NCBI GenBank assembly: GCA_029255685.2
Contig: CM055316.2
Span: 68,277,237-68,341,236 of the forward strand
Reading direction: 5' to 3'
Length of the DNA stretch: 64,000 nt
DNA from: Silene conica
Taxonomy: Eukaryota > Streptophyta > Magnoliopsida > Caryophyllales > Caryophyllaceae
Made by a program: the position numbers and the translations under genes. Of the stretch, positions 12,940 to 26,021 are shown in pieces; positions within the stretch are counted from its first letter, which is position 1, and each line of letters starts with the position of its first letter. The notes below the pieces were generated by a model. It was given only the letters and a program-made list of their open reading frames with translations. It made no database searches and had not been told where the DNA came from.

Positions 12940-13450
12940 GGCTATTAATATAAAAATACGAGCTATTAAGATAAAAATACGAGCTATTAATATAAGAGTA
13001 CGAGCTATTAATATAAGAATACGCGCTATTGATATATGAATACGAGTTAATGTAAAAATAATACTAGTTTAAGAAAGTCACAAACTAAAATATACGAGCA
13101 CACAAGAATGCAAGTTATTATCCTAAGAATATGAGCTAATATAAAAAAAATACAAGCTAATATTAAAAGAATATGTGCTAATATAAAAAAAATACGAGAT
13201 ATTAAGATAAAAATATGAGCTATTAAGATAAGAATACGAACTATTAATATAAGAATACGAGTTATTAAGATAAGAATACGAGCTATTAATATAAGAATAC
13301 GAGCTATTAATTTACGAATACGAGTTAATAATGTAAAAAGAATATGGACTAATAAAATAAGAATACGAGTTATTAAGATAAGAATATGAGCTAATATAAA
13401 AAGTATACGAGCTAATGTAAACAGAATACGAGCTAATATAAGTTTTGGAT
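12940..13450. repeat. AT-rich minisatellite, ~21-bp unit, field 1
   Basis: The unit is close to AATACGAGCTATTAATATAAG, with variants (GTTATTAAGATAAG, GCTAATATAAAAAG). On the minus strand it stays open and reads as a seven-residue hydrophobic repeat of the ARILILI type. I treat that ORF as a by-product of repeat length, not a gene. Confidence 0.85.
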
Positions 13451-14939
13451 AAAAAAGTTTATTCAACATAGTTATACACACCAATTCCCCAAATTTTTCA
13501 CAACATAGTATAAAAAGTATACGTAGTAATACACAACAATTTCACAAATTGTGCTATTAATACATTGACGTCTCATGTTGCACCACATTAGTTCAATTAT
13601 GCTAAAATTACAAGTGAGCCTATTACCAAACACAAAACATATCAAGGACAAAACTTGTTAAAGAAAGTAACAAAATAGTGAAAACGGTGAGCTCAATTTG
13701 TTTATTCTAAGTGAGCCTAAGGCTATATTGACTCGTATTCTTTTAACATTAACTTGTATACGAGTTATTATAAAAAATTACATTGACATTGAGGCCTAAT
13801 ATGTAATTGTTTTTTCAAAACTATTGAATCAGAAGTGCACGTTTAATTTTCATTGAAGTTTCATGTTTCAAAATTCCATATTGTTCCTTTGATGATGATA
13901 CATTTGGTGTTTCATCGCAATCGTAGTTTCGTTCATCATTGATGATAAAAATTATATAATGGTATTTAGTAAACTGAAAAATGGAAATATAATAATTAAT
14001 GAGAAAAATCATTTATGGATGATGGATGAAGATGAGTTCGAAAAATACTCCCTCCAATTCACCCTAAACTTCCCCCTACCCAAAATCACAGTTTTTAAGA
14101 AAATTTATTAAAGAAGTAATAAAAGGTACACCTTTGACTTGTATATAGGAAAGAGAAACATTAATTAATTAAAGTTAACCTAAAAGAGTGGGCTAGGGAG
14201 TGGCATTCTGTGTAAATAAGAAAACATAACAAGGATCTCATGGTCATTTAATAGCTCAAAAAGTTACCAAATAAGGAAATAGGGAAGAAAACGTGACTAT
14301 CGTCAATAAGAAAAGAGGGAAGAATAGGCTGAATAAGAGGGAGTAGGAAATAAGTTACACAGAGAGGGAAAGTGGAGAAAAATGGGTTTGCTAACTTTTT
14401 TTTTTCCACAAATAGGATCCTACACCCAGGTGTACAGAAGCATGGTACATCAGACCCACCTGATATATAATTTTCTAATTTTCTAATTTTCTAATTTTCT
14501 ATTAGAGCCCAATACAAAACAAATATCTAATTATCAATCAACGTAAACATTTTCTTAATTTCTCTTGACGACAGGCACAACAATTTTCTCTCCCACCAAA
14601 ATTTGATTCGAAGATGGCGGAAGGGAAGCGATTGGTATGTTCAACAAGGCGGAAAAATGCATCGAATAATGTTTCGGTGAACGAGAAACAATTTTCATCG
14701 ACATCAAGAAGGAAAAACGCATCAAACAATACTAATTTGAGGTAAATTTTTACACCAATCATAACCCTAATGAATATTTAGGGTAAATTTTCTGATCCCA
14801 AAACACTTAACAAATGAATATTTACGATAAGCTTCATAAGCATCATTCTCTGAATCAACTTTAAGTCCCATCAATTCTGATTGTTCAGATTCAATCCATG
14901 CATCCGTGGTACAAGGAAGCACATTAAGTACTCATTAAA
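13451..14939. other. Unique spacer between minisatellite fields, with one exon-like ORF
   Basis: It contains an 80-bp block (13962-14048) that recurs at 16160-16240. At 14412-14520 there is a hairpin-like CAGGTG...CACCTG segment followed by four TTTTCTAA-like units. From 14614 to 14741 an open frame starts MAEGKRLVCSTRRKNASN and ends at a plausible GTAAAT donor. That may be a first exon of a transposon or captured gene; I do not recognise it. Confidence 0.4.
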
Positions 14940-16140
14940 ATTTGATGATATATGGACACATAAAAATGCGAGCTATTGCGATAAGAATATGATCTAACGT
15001 AAAAAGAATAATACGAGCTAATATTAAAAGAACTAATATAAAAAAATAACGAGTTATTAAAATAAAAATACGAACTATTGATATAAGAATACAAACTATA
15101 AATATAAAAATACGAGCTATTAAGATAAGAATACGAGCTATTAATATAAGAATACGAGTTAATGTTAAAAAATACGAGTTTAAGAAAATCACGAACTAAA
15201 AAATACGAGTACAAAAGAATACAAGTTATTACCTTAATAACACGAGCTAATATAAAAAGAATATGCGCTAATATTAAAAGAATATGAGCTAATATAAAAA
15301 AAATACGAGTTATTAAGATAAGAGTACGAGTTATTAATATAAAAATACGAGTTATTAAGATAAGAATACAAGCTATTAATATAAGAATACGAGCTATTAT
15401 TATAAAAATACGAGCTGTTAATATAAGAATACGAGGTAATGTAAAAAGAATACCCTAATAAAATAAAAATATGAGTTATTAAGATAAGAATATGAGCTAG
15501 TATAAAACTTATTTGAGATAATAATACGAGCTAATATAAATTTTGGATAAAAACGTTTATTCAAGATAGTAATACACAACAATTCCACAAATTTTGAACA
15601 ACATGTAAACAGAATACGAGTTAATATTAACTAAAAATACGAGCACATAAGAATGCAAATTATTATCCTAAGAATACGAGCTAATATAAAAATAATACGA
15701 GCTAATATAAAAAGAATATGAGCTAATATTAAAAGAATACGAGCTAATATAAAAAAAATATGAGTTATTAAGATAAGAATACGAGTTATTGATATAAGAA
15801 TACGAGCTATTAACATAAGAATACGAGAGCTATTAATATAAGTATATGAGCTAATGTAAAAAGAATACGAGTTTAAGAAAATCACAAACTAAAAATACGA
15901 GCACAAAAGAATACAAGTTGTTACCCTAAGAATACGAGCTAATATTAAAAGAATACGAGCTAATATTAAAAGAATATGAACTAATATAAAAAAATACGAG
16001 TTATTAAGATAAGAATACGAGTTATTAATATAAAAATATGAGTTATTAATATAAAAATATGAATTATTAAGATAAGAATACGAGCTATTAATATAAAAAT
16101 ACGAGCTAATGTAAAAAGAATATGGACTAATAAAATAAAA
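14940..16140. repeat. AT-rich minisatellite, ~21-bp unit, field 2 with higher-order order
   Basis: Same unit family as 12940-13450. Longer phrases recur within it: an AGTTTAAGAAAATCAC block at 15176 and 15868, also at 13059; a TTTTGGATAAAAACG block at 15540, also at 13443. Whole segments, not just single units, have therefore been duplicated. Confidence 0.85.
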
Positions 16141-16705
16141 AATTACCTTGACATAATAATTAAATAAACTGAAAGATGGAGATATAATAATTAATGAGAA
16201 AATTACTAGATGATGTATGAAGATGGGTTAGAAAAATAGGGAAGAATTGCAGAAAAAAAAAAGAAAGTGGAAAAGAATGAGATTACTGATTTTTTTTTTT
16301 TTTTAAATAATTAAGAAAAAACTAAAATAATCCCGGATGTACAATAACATTGTACATCTGGTGGTATAGTCTATGAACTGTTTTCTTCCTCTTATTTTTT
16401 CCAAAAATAATTTTTTAAAAAAAAACTAAAATGATCTTGGAGGTACAATAGCCATGGTACATCTGGACATCTATGGTACAGTGCAGAAAGTGACTTTAAT
16501 TGAATAAACTTATATTTTGGCCAAAAATCTAGAACCGCAAAACCACGTGCAATAACCCAAATCCGCGTTTGATCAAGTCTAATAGTCTAGTTAACTCAGC
16601 CCATTAGATTGAGTGATCATAAAATGTCAAATTCTATTTATCCCCAACTTCAGTAACAATTTTAAGAAGTTTTGAACAAAAAGAAGCACCGGGAAAACTG
16701 TAAAA
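16141..16705. other. Upstream region of the GNAT-BRCT gene
   Basis: Holds the tail of the minisatellite-linked repeat and two related segments (about 16325 and 16435) sharing GGTACAATAGC/ATGGTACATCTGG-type words that also occur near 14430. CACGTG at about 16543 is a possible G-box, and the translation start follows some 160 bp later. Confidence 0.4.
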
Positions 16706-19700
16706 ATGGCGCCAAGGAAGAAACTCACTCCATCTTCCACCAATCTCTCTTCTATTCCCATTGGTATTCTCACCCTCCTCATTCTTCAAACCCTAAATTT
16801 CTCTAATTCCTGCATTTTATCAATTTCATTTATTCTTGCTTGTTTATTTGATTTAATTTTGTTTCAGGAAATTGCGAGGTATCGGTCCAAGGCCATTCGA
16901 AAAGCTTCAAATGCGAATCAATTAACAATTCGCTTCAAATTTCCGCATCCACGGGCACTAAAATCAAAATCTCAGGTTCGAATTCGACACAATGATGACC
17001 ATTATGCTAGCGTTACTTTAAATGGTAGTTCAGTATTCAATGATTGGTGTGGCCTTGATTTGTTTAGTGATGGAGCAAATGAATGAAAGTAGAATTCATG
17101 GTCTCGATAGCGTGAAATTGGGGGAAACTGGTAATTTTTCTTGCTAGGGTTTTGGAAATTCTATTCAATTTAGGAGTGTTTGATTACTTTTCACTCCGTC
17201 CCAATCATTTGTTGGCTTTTACTAAAATAGCCGTCACAAAGAATAAAAAAGTAAAGAGTTGACTGGGACGGAGTGAGTATGACTGTGCTGTGCTCATGTA
17301 TTGTAGTTATTGATTGTGTAGAAGACGGCGGTGGTGCTCTTGTTGATTGTCAGTTCGTGCTTATTAACCCTAAGGACCCGGATAGTGTCACAAAGTCTTT
17401 GCTTCAGGTACATCTCATTAACTTACTCTATTTTAACATTAGTGTAAAATATTTCCATATTTGATAGAGCTAAGTTATGCACATTGTTAAACTTACATTT
17501 GTTCCGTTAAGATTGACTTTTATTGGGTTTGAAATATAGATGTTTGGCCTTAACTTTTTAAAGGACACGAGATTGGTCGATTTTGTAGAGCTAAACTTCT
17601 ACGATGTGTTCCTTGATTGCGATTCTTGTGTTGCTTATTCATTAAATTCTAGCTTATTTTAGCAATGGAAGCATATAACTTGAGTCTGGTGTTGATAACT
17701 TTTACTTGGTATTAAAGGCCCTAGTTTGATCACAAATGGAAATCAATGTACAAAAAAAGAAAATAAGCTGGCGCGTTTGGATGTTAATGGCGGAAGCCTC
17801 ATCTCCTGATTATAGAACTTATCATGGCATCATGCAATTAACATTTGTTGTATACCTGTTAATTTCATTGACAATACCATTTTGAGTCTTGTAACCCGTC
17901 TTGGAACTGTGTGAAGCTTAAGTGCTGATTCATTGGAGTAAAGTATCTGGATGAGGTTAACATTACCTTGTTACGCACATTTCAATATGTCATGTTGTAT
18001 TTATTCCTCCCGTGTGTCATCATGCTCTTACTGTTTATTTTGCAGTGCTACACGCACATCAACTCATTAACTAGTAAATATAATACTATCTAGTTACTTC
18101 TTACTCAACTCTAAACAGTTGCTTTGAGTAACCTCATTAATTTACAGGAAATCCTGAACTTATACATGAAAGAGCTGCCTGGCATGAACTATGCTGCGAA
18201 TACCGGAAAACAATCATCATTTCTTCAAAGATGTGTTTCAAGTGGGTACGATCTTTTCATGTGTTAATACTACTACCTCTTCTCGTATTCCACTTATTTC
18301 CTGTCATTAAAATTTATTTCTGTCTGAACTGCGCACACATTTGCATTTCCTTTCCAACATACCTGTCTGTTAATGACATCAAGTTTCGTCCACTTTTAGA
18401 AATTGCTGGTAAAAATTGCCGGTAAAAATTGCTACAAGCTCTCATGTTTCCCTCTGTGTAATTTGGTCTTATGCAGGAAGTTTTGCACTTTGCTTCTGAG
18501 TGAGAAGTCTGTGGAAACGTCCTATAAGGTAAACTTGGTCCGACTATTATCTTGCATTTTTAAAGTCCAATGAGCTTTCCATAGTGTATTTCCATCACTT
18601 AATTCAACTGAGTGGCCCCAACCATATCTGCTATTTTGTTTGTAATCTCTTTAATCCTTTTTAGTCTTCAAAATGAAGCTGATAATAATCAGCCATCGGC
18701 CATTAATCTACTTTGCTCAGACTTTCACCTTTTTTTCTTTTCCAAATGGAGCCAAAGAGTATTTTTTGGCTCTAAATTATGATGGAATAAAGCAAAATGA
18801 CCCACTTAAATTTGTGTTTTTATTGTTAAATAAAAGTCACTAAATGCAATTATCAACCAATTTTCATGACGGGTCATCCTTAAACAGTCACCTCGTGTTG
18901 TTAACACATGGATTTGGCTGCTGTTGTACTATCACGATTCTTCTATTGCTTATGATAGTTCCTGATGCTATAGTTAATTGTAGAGGTTACTCCTTGTCTG
19001 AAATTTTGGAAGGGAGTGTGGTATCAACTGTCACGTTTATTCCTTCTTATGATCTAGCTAATTACTGCCCTTTTGAGAAGCTGCACCGCACCTTGTAGAT
19101 GTTATGAAAATAGAGCTGTGTATCTACATGTTTTCTACTTGTCCCTGCAGGTTATTGCAGCTATTACATACCAAATAATTCCAGCTGATACACAGCATGC
19201 TGAAATTCCACTCGCTGCCGTTTGCTCAATATACCAGCAAAAGGTTTCTATTTTACTTTTGTATTATTGCTGTTGTGCTTTTTCGCTCTTGATGTAGCTA
19301 TCGGTCTTTGCAAATTGTGATGCAATTTTCACTTTGGATAATCCGAAAACAGCTTGGTGTGGGAATGGCGACGGAGAGGGAATAATGGAGGGAAATTATA
19401 CATGTGGATTTTTAGTATTTGACGTTATTTGAAAGTGTTTATATGTTCTCTTAAGATTTATTATACGTTTTTACCAACAACTTGCTTATATATTAATACT
19501 TGGTTCACTTTTAAGGTATTTCCGGACCCTTAAGTTTTACTTCGGTTTTCAAAATCGTTTTAATCATTATTCTCGATTTAAATTCAGTTTTTATAAAAGA
19601 AATCCGGACTTTGATTTTTAAAACCTATAAGTTTACCTTGACTTTCGCATTATGTTTCACCACCTTGTGTTTTTCACTTTTCCTTTTCTATATTTTCGCA

Positions 19701-22700
19701 TTTTGAGGTGTGCAATCACCCATGGACGGTTCTAAAGGATGCTTCGTGTCAGGCGACCCCAATTCATTTTGGGATCAAGGCCCTGATGTTGTTATTGTAA
19801 TTCGAAAACAACTTCAATGCGCTGTCGACACAAGTACGGCTGCGTAACATGTAACTGGATTTTGATTTTAGAGGAACTGGGGTTATGGCTATATTTTAGC
19901 AATGTTTAAGCATAAAATCTATCCCATTGTGCATTTTTAAAGCACTAAATAGCATCATTGTCATGAGAGTTGGTGTGGTTTTCAGTGCACCTACTCATGC
20001 CTTTTTAACTTACATTTTGTAAAATGAAGTGTTAGGATGCAAACCGTGTCCCACATCGGTAGTTTAAAGGTGAAGTATCATCTTTATAAGTGTCCTGAAA
20101 ATATAATAGTAAAAGGTCTTTTGGGAAGGAGCCCAAGAGTAAATCCGTGAGGGCTTGGCCCAAAGCGGACAATATCATACTATTATGGACATGAGACACC
20201 GGTGCAGCAGAGACCCAACACGAGGTATTCACGCTTCCGCACAACAAGTGATATCAGAGCCCAATGTTTGACTTGGGCTAAACACGAGGATGCATCAGCA
20301 GGCCCAAGACTTGAAGTTGTACACTGTAAGGCATGGAACTCCTAGCTCGGGGTGAGTCCTTGAGCAAGCCCCGTCCAAGCCTAAATGGATTAAAGGCGTC
20401 ATAGGTCTTGTGGGACAAAGACCATTTTTGTACTAAAACTGTTGATCAGGTGGACCCTTATCAGATTGGGTGCCACAGGTCTGGTGGGTCCTTTGGGAAC
20501 TGTTGATCAGGTGGACCCTTATCAGGTGAGTCCTTGAGCAAGCCTCGTCCAAGCCTAAATGGATTAAAGGCGTCATAGGTCTTGTGGGACAAAGACCATT
20601 TTTGTACTAGAACTGTTGTTCAGGTGGACCCTTATCAGATTGGGTGCCACAGGTCTGGTGGGTCCTTTGGGAACTGTTGATCAGGTGGACCCTTATCAGA
20701 TTGGGTGCCACAGGTCTAGTGGGTCCTTTGGATGCCAAAGACCATTTGTGTTCTAGAACTTCTGAAGTGGCGGACCCGGTCCAGGGTATATTGGATGCAG
20801 AGGAGGTTTGATATGCATGTGAAGCAAATCCCCAAAAAGGGCACATGGACATGCTGGTATAGGAGTATGTGGGGGCACTCACTTGACCAAGCGGTGACAT
20901 GTGGTGCAAGACATGACTCGTGACAACATAATGTGTCGGCTAAGGGGAGGTTAAGCGGTGACATGTGGTGCAAGACATGACTCGTGACAACATAATGTGT
21001 CGGCTTGGTGATGTTTCGGGTGTCTAGAAGTTGGGGTTGTAGAGTGTAGGAGTTCTCCATGGAGGTCAAGGTCCGAGTTATGATGATGGTCCCTGGTTTG
21101 AGAGGAGAATTGTTAGGATGCAAACCATGTCCCACATCGGTAGTTTAAAGGTGAAATATCATCTTTATAAGTGTCTTGAAAATATAATAGTAAGAGGCCT
21201 TTTGCGAAGGAGCCCAAGAGTAAATCCATGAGGGCTTGGCCCAAAGTGGACAATATCGTACTATTATGGACATTGGAGACCGGCGCAGCAGAGGCCCAAC
21301 ACGAGGTATTCACGCTTCCGCACAACATAAAGGATTGGGAGAAAAACTCTGTAATTTTTAGTAATTTGCCAATCATATTTTTGGGAAATAATTAAATAAC
21401 AATTTTTTATTTCACTTCTTTAAATTCCATTTATTGATTGTGTGCTCTTGATCATTTTTTTACTCCCATTCTGATTCTATTCTGCCAATCATTGTTGATT
21501 ATATATCCTATTTTATTATTTCCCCTGTAGATATCCCAGCTTACCACTTAAAGGGTGTATGCAGGGAGTAGGTCGCCTCTTGTACAAGGAATTGAGAAAC
21601 AGACTTCAGGATGTTGGCATAGGAACAATTTTGTGCTGGGGAGACAAGGAATCTGAAGGCTTTTGGCAGAAGCAGGTAATGGATCAATACTTGTTGGTTC
21701 AATAAATTCAATGTGAGTGATGTAAACTTTTGCGTCACATGATATTGGTTTACATCTTGAAAGATTTTGCTTATCTTGTACATTGCTGATTTAATGATAT
21801 AGTTCCATTAGTCTACATTGATTAGTTTTGTAGCTCTACGCCTCTACCAAGAGGAGGAAATTGGGAGTTGGGTTTTCAGTTACCTAGTTTTACAAGATTT
21901 ATTGTATGTCTGCTATGGTCATTTTGGTGTCTCTGGTGCAGGGATTTGTATCAATTGCTGAAGTGGGCACTAAAGGTAGAGCACGCAGACTTCCTATCAA
22001 GGCCGATATACGTCGAGCTCTATGTTTTCCTGGGGGTTCTACCCTCATGATTTCTTATCTAAATAAAAACCTCCATGGCGTTGAGCCTCGTTTGATAAAG
22101 CTGAGATTGGAGTCAGCTGAAATGACATCCCCATCAGATATGTTTTACAGCCCTGCTGGTACCAGAGACGCTTCTGCTTTACAAATAGCTGAGAGATCTC
22201 ATGGCCAACAGAATTTGCAGCTCAAGTTAAATGGTGTGTAGTGAGATAAATAGCCTTGCAGCCTAAAATTTATGGCACTTCGTATGCAGTAACTCTTGCT
22301 TATTACTTTTGTAACTTACAAAGGAAGGGTGATATGCATCATCACCCCTCCAAAAGTGTTGGTTTAAATAGATTTACAGTCCCATTGTAAGTTACAACAG
22401 TTGTAAATGAGAATTTGTGCTTTGTGCTGGCTTGTTGATTGAAGTCCTTGATCAACAATTAAACTAAGCCCATCTTGAGGGATACATGACTAAATGTCTA
22501 CATGCACTGGGGTGTCTGCCTCTAGGTTATTTGAGAATCTATAGTCGGAACAAGTTTGAATCATACTAACAAAATTTATGATAAGAGTTATTATGAGAGT
22601 GGAGTTAAAAGAAACATGCAGTATATGATTATATTATAGGGATATGTACTACAATGCAATTTTTGATTGTTATGAGATCGGCCCTCAGCTTCCTGCTTGA

Positions 22701-25066
22701 TTATAAGTGCTTCTTAATGCAGTGTTTTTTATATTTCATTTTTCTTTGGTTGCAATTGTTTTAGAGAGCAAATCTATGCAGAACGTACATCGGATTATTA
22801 CCCTTGCTAACATAGATGCTGATATGTCTGGTGATGTAGCTGTCAGTGTGCCTGTAACTCAGAGTTCTCCAACTAATAAAGGAGAAGCAAAGCGAAGGAT
22901 TTGGGAAACTTCTTCATGTTCCTTCAATTCCAAAAGAGTAAAAGCTACTCATACTGGTGATTACCAATCACATCCAGACACTGTTCTGGCATTAAGCAAC
23001 GCCCAGAAACATGATTCTGTTTACAACCAAAGCCTTGTAGAAGAAGATATCATTATGATGAAAAACAAGCACACGGATGCTCTTAAGGCTTGTGCTGAAT
23101 CTCAGGCTAAAAGGAAGAACGTCCAGATCATGCTAATGGATATTGCTGATGGACCTAAAAAGGCATATCTTGTTAAGGTTGGTCTTCATTTGCGCTTCAA
23201 TCTTTTCTTTTTCATGTGGTGACATATTGGTTGGGATTTATGGAAACAGCCCACTACTAACTGGTTTGTTAGTAGAGATGAGACTGAGTACATTTCTGGA
23301 CATCCAAGATCTTCCTCAAAGTGGACTTCGTACTTGGGGATTGTTTGTATTTGTCGTGGCTCGTGGTAGAATTAATGTAAATTTGATACTGAATCCCTAA
23401 AGCCGATGACCTCCAAAATCATGCTGTAAGCAATTTAAAGTTAGCTAAAACCAAATGATAATACTCTTAAATGATACTCGGCACTTACAATTGTTTCATG
23501 ATCGTTACACACTAATATGTTGAGAAGATCAATCTTCCCTATGTTTCTCTCCACCAAGTCTGATAAACTGGTAGTCTAAGTAATTTGCATTGCTCTTATG
23601 GCTACAGACGATAGAAGACCTTGGTGGATCTGTTGCTGCTGATGGGAGTGTCTGTACGCATGTCCTCACAGGAAAAGCTAGAAGAACTTTGAACTTCTGT
23701 ACTGCTTTGTGTGCAGGGTTAGTTTAAGTAACTGCTGCTTCTGTTGTTCATATTGTTGATTCTAATGAGCATGCATATTTTCTCATGGTAATTGAGTAAA
23801 GATATCATTAACACATAGATGAATACCATTAACAGCATTGAAGGATTTTTTGATTGGTAGGGCTTGGATACTCTCACCTCATTGGCTAAAAGAAAGTTCC
23901 AGAGAAAGCAGATTTGTTGGTGAGTTATCTATGGAAATTCATTTAAATGTGTTGCCAGCAAGTCTAGGGTAAGACGGTCATCTAGTAAGTAATAAGTTAG
24001 AGTGAGCTTGTAAGGTTCCAAACTTACTAGTTGAAAACTTGCCTGAAGACCTTAACGCGTCCCTATCCTACCGTTGGGATCGTCTAATCCAAAATTAATA
24101 CCTCGTGCAGAGTTGTGCCCTATTGTTGGTTGCTTTTTATTCAGGCTTGCTTTCGCGCAAATGGGGGATTTGTATACTGTGTAGTCTATGGTGTGTACTT
24201 CCCTTGATTTCTAACTTGTTGAATCCTTAAATTTTCAGATGAAGTACCCTTTATTTTAAAGGACGAGGAGTACCTAATGAAATTCAGGGTTGATTTAAAA
24301 GACGCTGTTTTTAGAGCCAGAGAAAATCCCCGAGGTTTGCTTGATGGTTACAGTATCTGCCTGACAACTCGGGTCCATCCCCCAATTAAAATGCTATCTG
24401 CCATCGTTAGGTCTGCTGGTGGCGTTGTAAGTATATTCCTGATTTGATATAATTGATAGTTATTTGCTCGGTTTTTGTGCGAGCCTGTTGAATGTTGAAA
24501 GAGTTGCCCCCCTTTAACTGACTCGTTATAAGATCTAGAGTCATAACATAGCAACCTTAAAACCCAACAGACATGATTATCATTGAAATTCACGGCTATT
24601 TGCAATGTTCAGTCAGATGTCAGCATATCACAGCTTTGAAACTTGGCATATGGATCTCTTGTTTTCTGTGTTTCATCAACCTGGTGATTATATTTTTTGA
24701 AAGCTTTTGTAATTTAATATGGTAATCGTCTGTATATGAGAGCTAGTTTTAATTGATAACTCTCCTGCATCCCAAGTCCCCATATACCGACACTATTAAC
24801 AAAAGGATTTTGACCGTGTTTTAAAGAAATCTTCTATGCTTTATCCACTTCAGATGCATGCCTGTTTATGAATTCAGGTAAATGTTGGTTTGGGGAAAGT
24901 AGATAAACAATCGAGGACAATATTTATAGCAAGTGAAGAAGATATGGAGGAAGCATTGGTAGCGGTGAAGAGCGGGATTCGTACATTTAGTAGTGATTGG
25001 TTTATGAGTTGTATAATGAAGCAAGAACTTGACTTGGATGCCCCTCAGTTTGTAGAATCCCTTTGA
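16706..25066 (+). CDS. GNAT-like N-acetyltransferase with C-terminal tandem BRCT domains (13 exons)
   Basis: Exons: 16706-16763, 16868-16975, 17307-17407, 18148-18245, 18477-18528, 19151-19243, 21565-21675, 21942-22233, 22765-23177, 23608-23717, 23861-23919, 24239-24426, 24878-25066. All phases agree, giving 623 aa. Residues about 60-235 form a GNAT fold: the acetyl-CoA motif Q-x-x-G-x-G is YQQKGVGRLLYKEL, followed by CWGDKESEGFWQKQGF. A charged linker (about 300-440) precedes BRCT 1 (EDLGGSV, THVLTGKA, AWILSPHWL) and BRCT 2 (RSAGGV, TFSSDWFMSCI). BRCT pairs bind phosphopeptides in DNA-damage signalling, so a nuclear acetyltransferase role is inferred; no substrate can be named. In exon 2 the frame giving PIGNCEVSVQG was chosen because its phases fit both neighbours. 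Intron 6 holds a TRIM and intron 2 a MITE. Confidence 0.87.
17187..17277. mobile_element. Short Stowaway MITE in intron 2 of the GNAT-BRCT gene
   Basis: About 91 bp. CACTCCGTCCCA near the left end mirrors TGGGACGGAGTGAG at the right end, with TA at both borders. It ends only 29 bp before the exon 3 acceptor. Confidence 0.8.
20030..21327 (+). mobile_element. TRIM-type LTR element in intron 6 of the GNAT-BRCT gene
   Basis: Two 217-bp LTRs (20030-20246 and 21111-21327) start TGTTAGGATGCAAACC and end CCGCACAACA. The primer-binding site after the 5' LTR (AGTGATATCAGAGCCCAA) resembles the initiator-Met tRNA type, and a polypurine stretch (GAGAGGAGAAT) precedes the 3' LTR. Flanking 5-mers TGAAG/TAAAG match at four of five. 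The 864-bp interior is non-coding and holds two sets of direct repeats (20350-20730 and 20890-21005). The LTRs differ at about 6-7% by eye, suggesting an insertion some millions of years old. It looks structurally whole but is non-autonomous. Confidence 0.88.
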
Positions 25067-25242
25067 AATCTACAGTGAGCTTACTTGCTCATTCCCTTTA
25101 GGATATAAGTGTACAACCGTAAATATAATTTTGCTTTAGAATCCCTCCATAGCTATTCCACCTCCTTGTACTTTGGAGCAGCAACATACAACTCTAAATT
25201 TTTCATGTTCTTGTTTTACCTAATTATTGGCATATTATGATG

Positions 25243-25479
25243 TTGTTGGGATGATATTTTCTTGTTTCTTGTTTTACCTAATCACAAATTTTCATTTGTG
25301 ACGGTAGTATCCGTCACAAGCTTGTGACGGATATCGTTTTCTCTTACAAAATACCCACTAGAGGTGAGTGGGAAAGCACATGAAGGGTGCCCTACCTTAT
25401 CCCCTCTCTCTTTTTGTGAGAGTCAGAGATCACAAGCTTGTGATGGAATTAACCCGTCCCACACAAGAACTGCTATTAA
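25243..25479. mobile_element. MITE-like insert with foldback words between 22-bp direct repeats
   Basis: CTAATTATTGGCATATTATGA occurs at about 25221 and again at 25480. Between them lie self-complementary segments (CACAAATTTTCATTTGTG; ATCCGTCACAAGCTTGTGAC; a decayed mirror near 25435). Family uncertain. The insert sits in the 3' flank of the GNAT-BRCT gene. Confidence 0.5.
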
Positions 25480-25542
25480 CTAATTATTGGCATATTATGA
25501 CCTCACCAATGTCAATTCTCCAGTTTGTCAAAAGTGAGCTTA

Positions 25543-25966
25543 GGCCCTGTTCTTTTGGACTGAAACTTAACTGAACTGAACTGAACTGAACTTATAGGAT
25601 CTGAACTGAACTGAACTGAACTTATAGGAACTGAACTGAACTTATAGGAACTGAACTTAACTGAACTTATAGGAACTGAACTGAACTGAACTGAACTTAT
25701 AGGAACTGAACTGAACTTATAGGAACTGAACTGAACTTATAAGAACTGAACTGAACTTATAGGAACTGAACTGAACTGAACTGAACTTATAGGAACTGAA
25801 CTGAACTGAACTTATAGGATCTGAACTGAACTTAACTTTTATGATCTGAACTGAACTTATAAAATCCGAACTTAATTAACTTTATTTTAATTTAAGTTAA
25901 CTATTATTATTGTTATTATTATTGTTATTATTATTGTTATTGTTATTGTTATTATTATTGTTGTTG

Positions 25967-26021
<55 letters not shown>

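Noticed and set aside
13047-13484. 145-codon minus-strand ORF of hydrophobic repeats, a possible membrane protein
   Set aside because: It is entirely minisatellite; the repeat length being a multiple of three keeps the frame open, and the start, end and flanks show no gene signals.
16868-17086. Alternative reading of GNAT-BRCT exon 2 (EIARYRSKAIRKASNANQ...) to a stop at 17086
   Set aside because: It does not fit the phase of exon 1 and leads nowhere; the chosen frame splices in phase to the next exon.
20030-21327. Cassandra-type element with 5S rRNA-like LTR
   Set aside because: No 5S A-box/C-box promoter sequence could be found in the LTRs.
20032-21376. Several ORFs of 70-140 codons on the minus strand
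   Set aside because: They fall inside the TRIM LTRs and its repeats, and two are the same LTR read twice; no protein family is recognisable.
21541-21675. Exon 7 of the GNAT-BRCT gene starting at 21535 or earlier
   Set aside because: Those acceptors give a stop or the wrong phase; GCAG/GGAGTAGG at 21565 restores the GNAT motif in phase.
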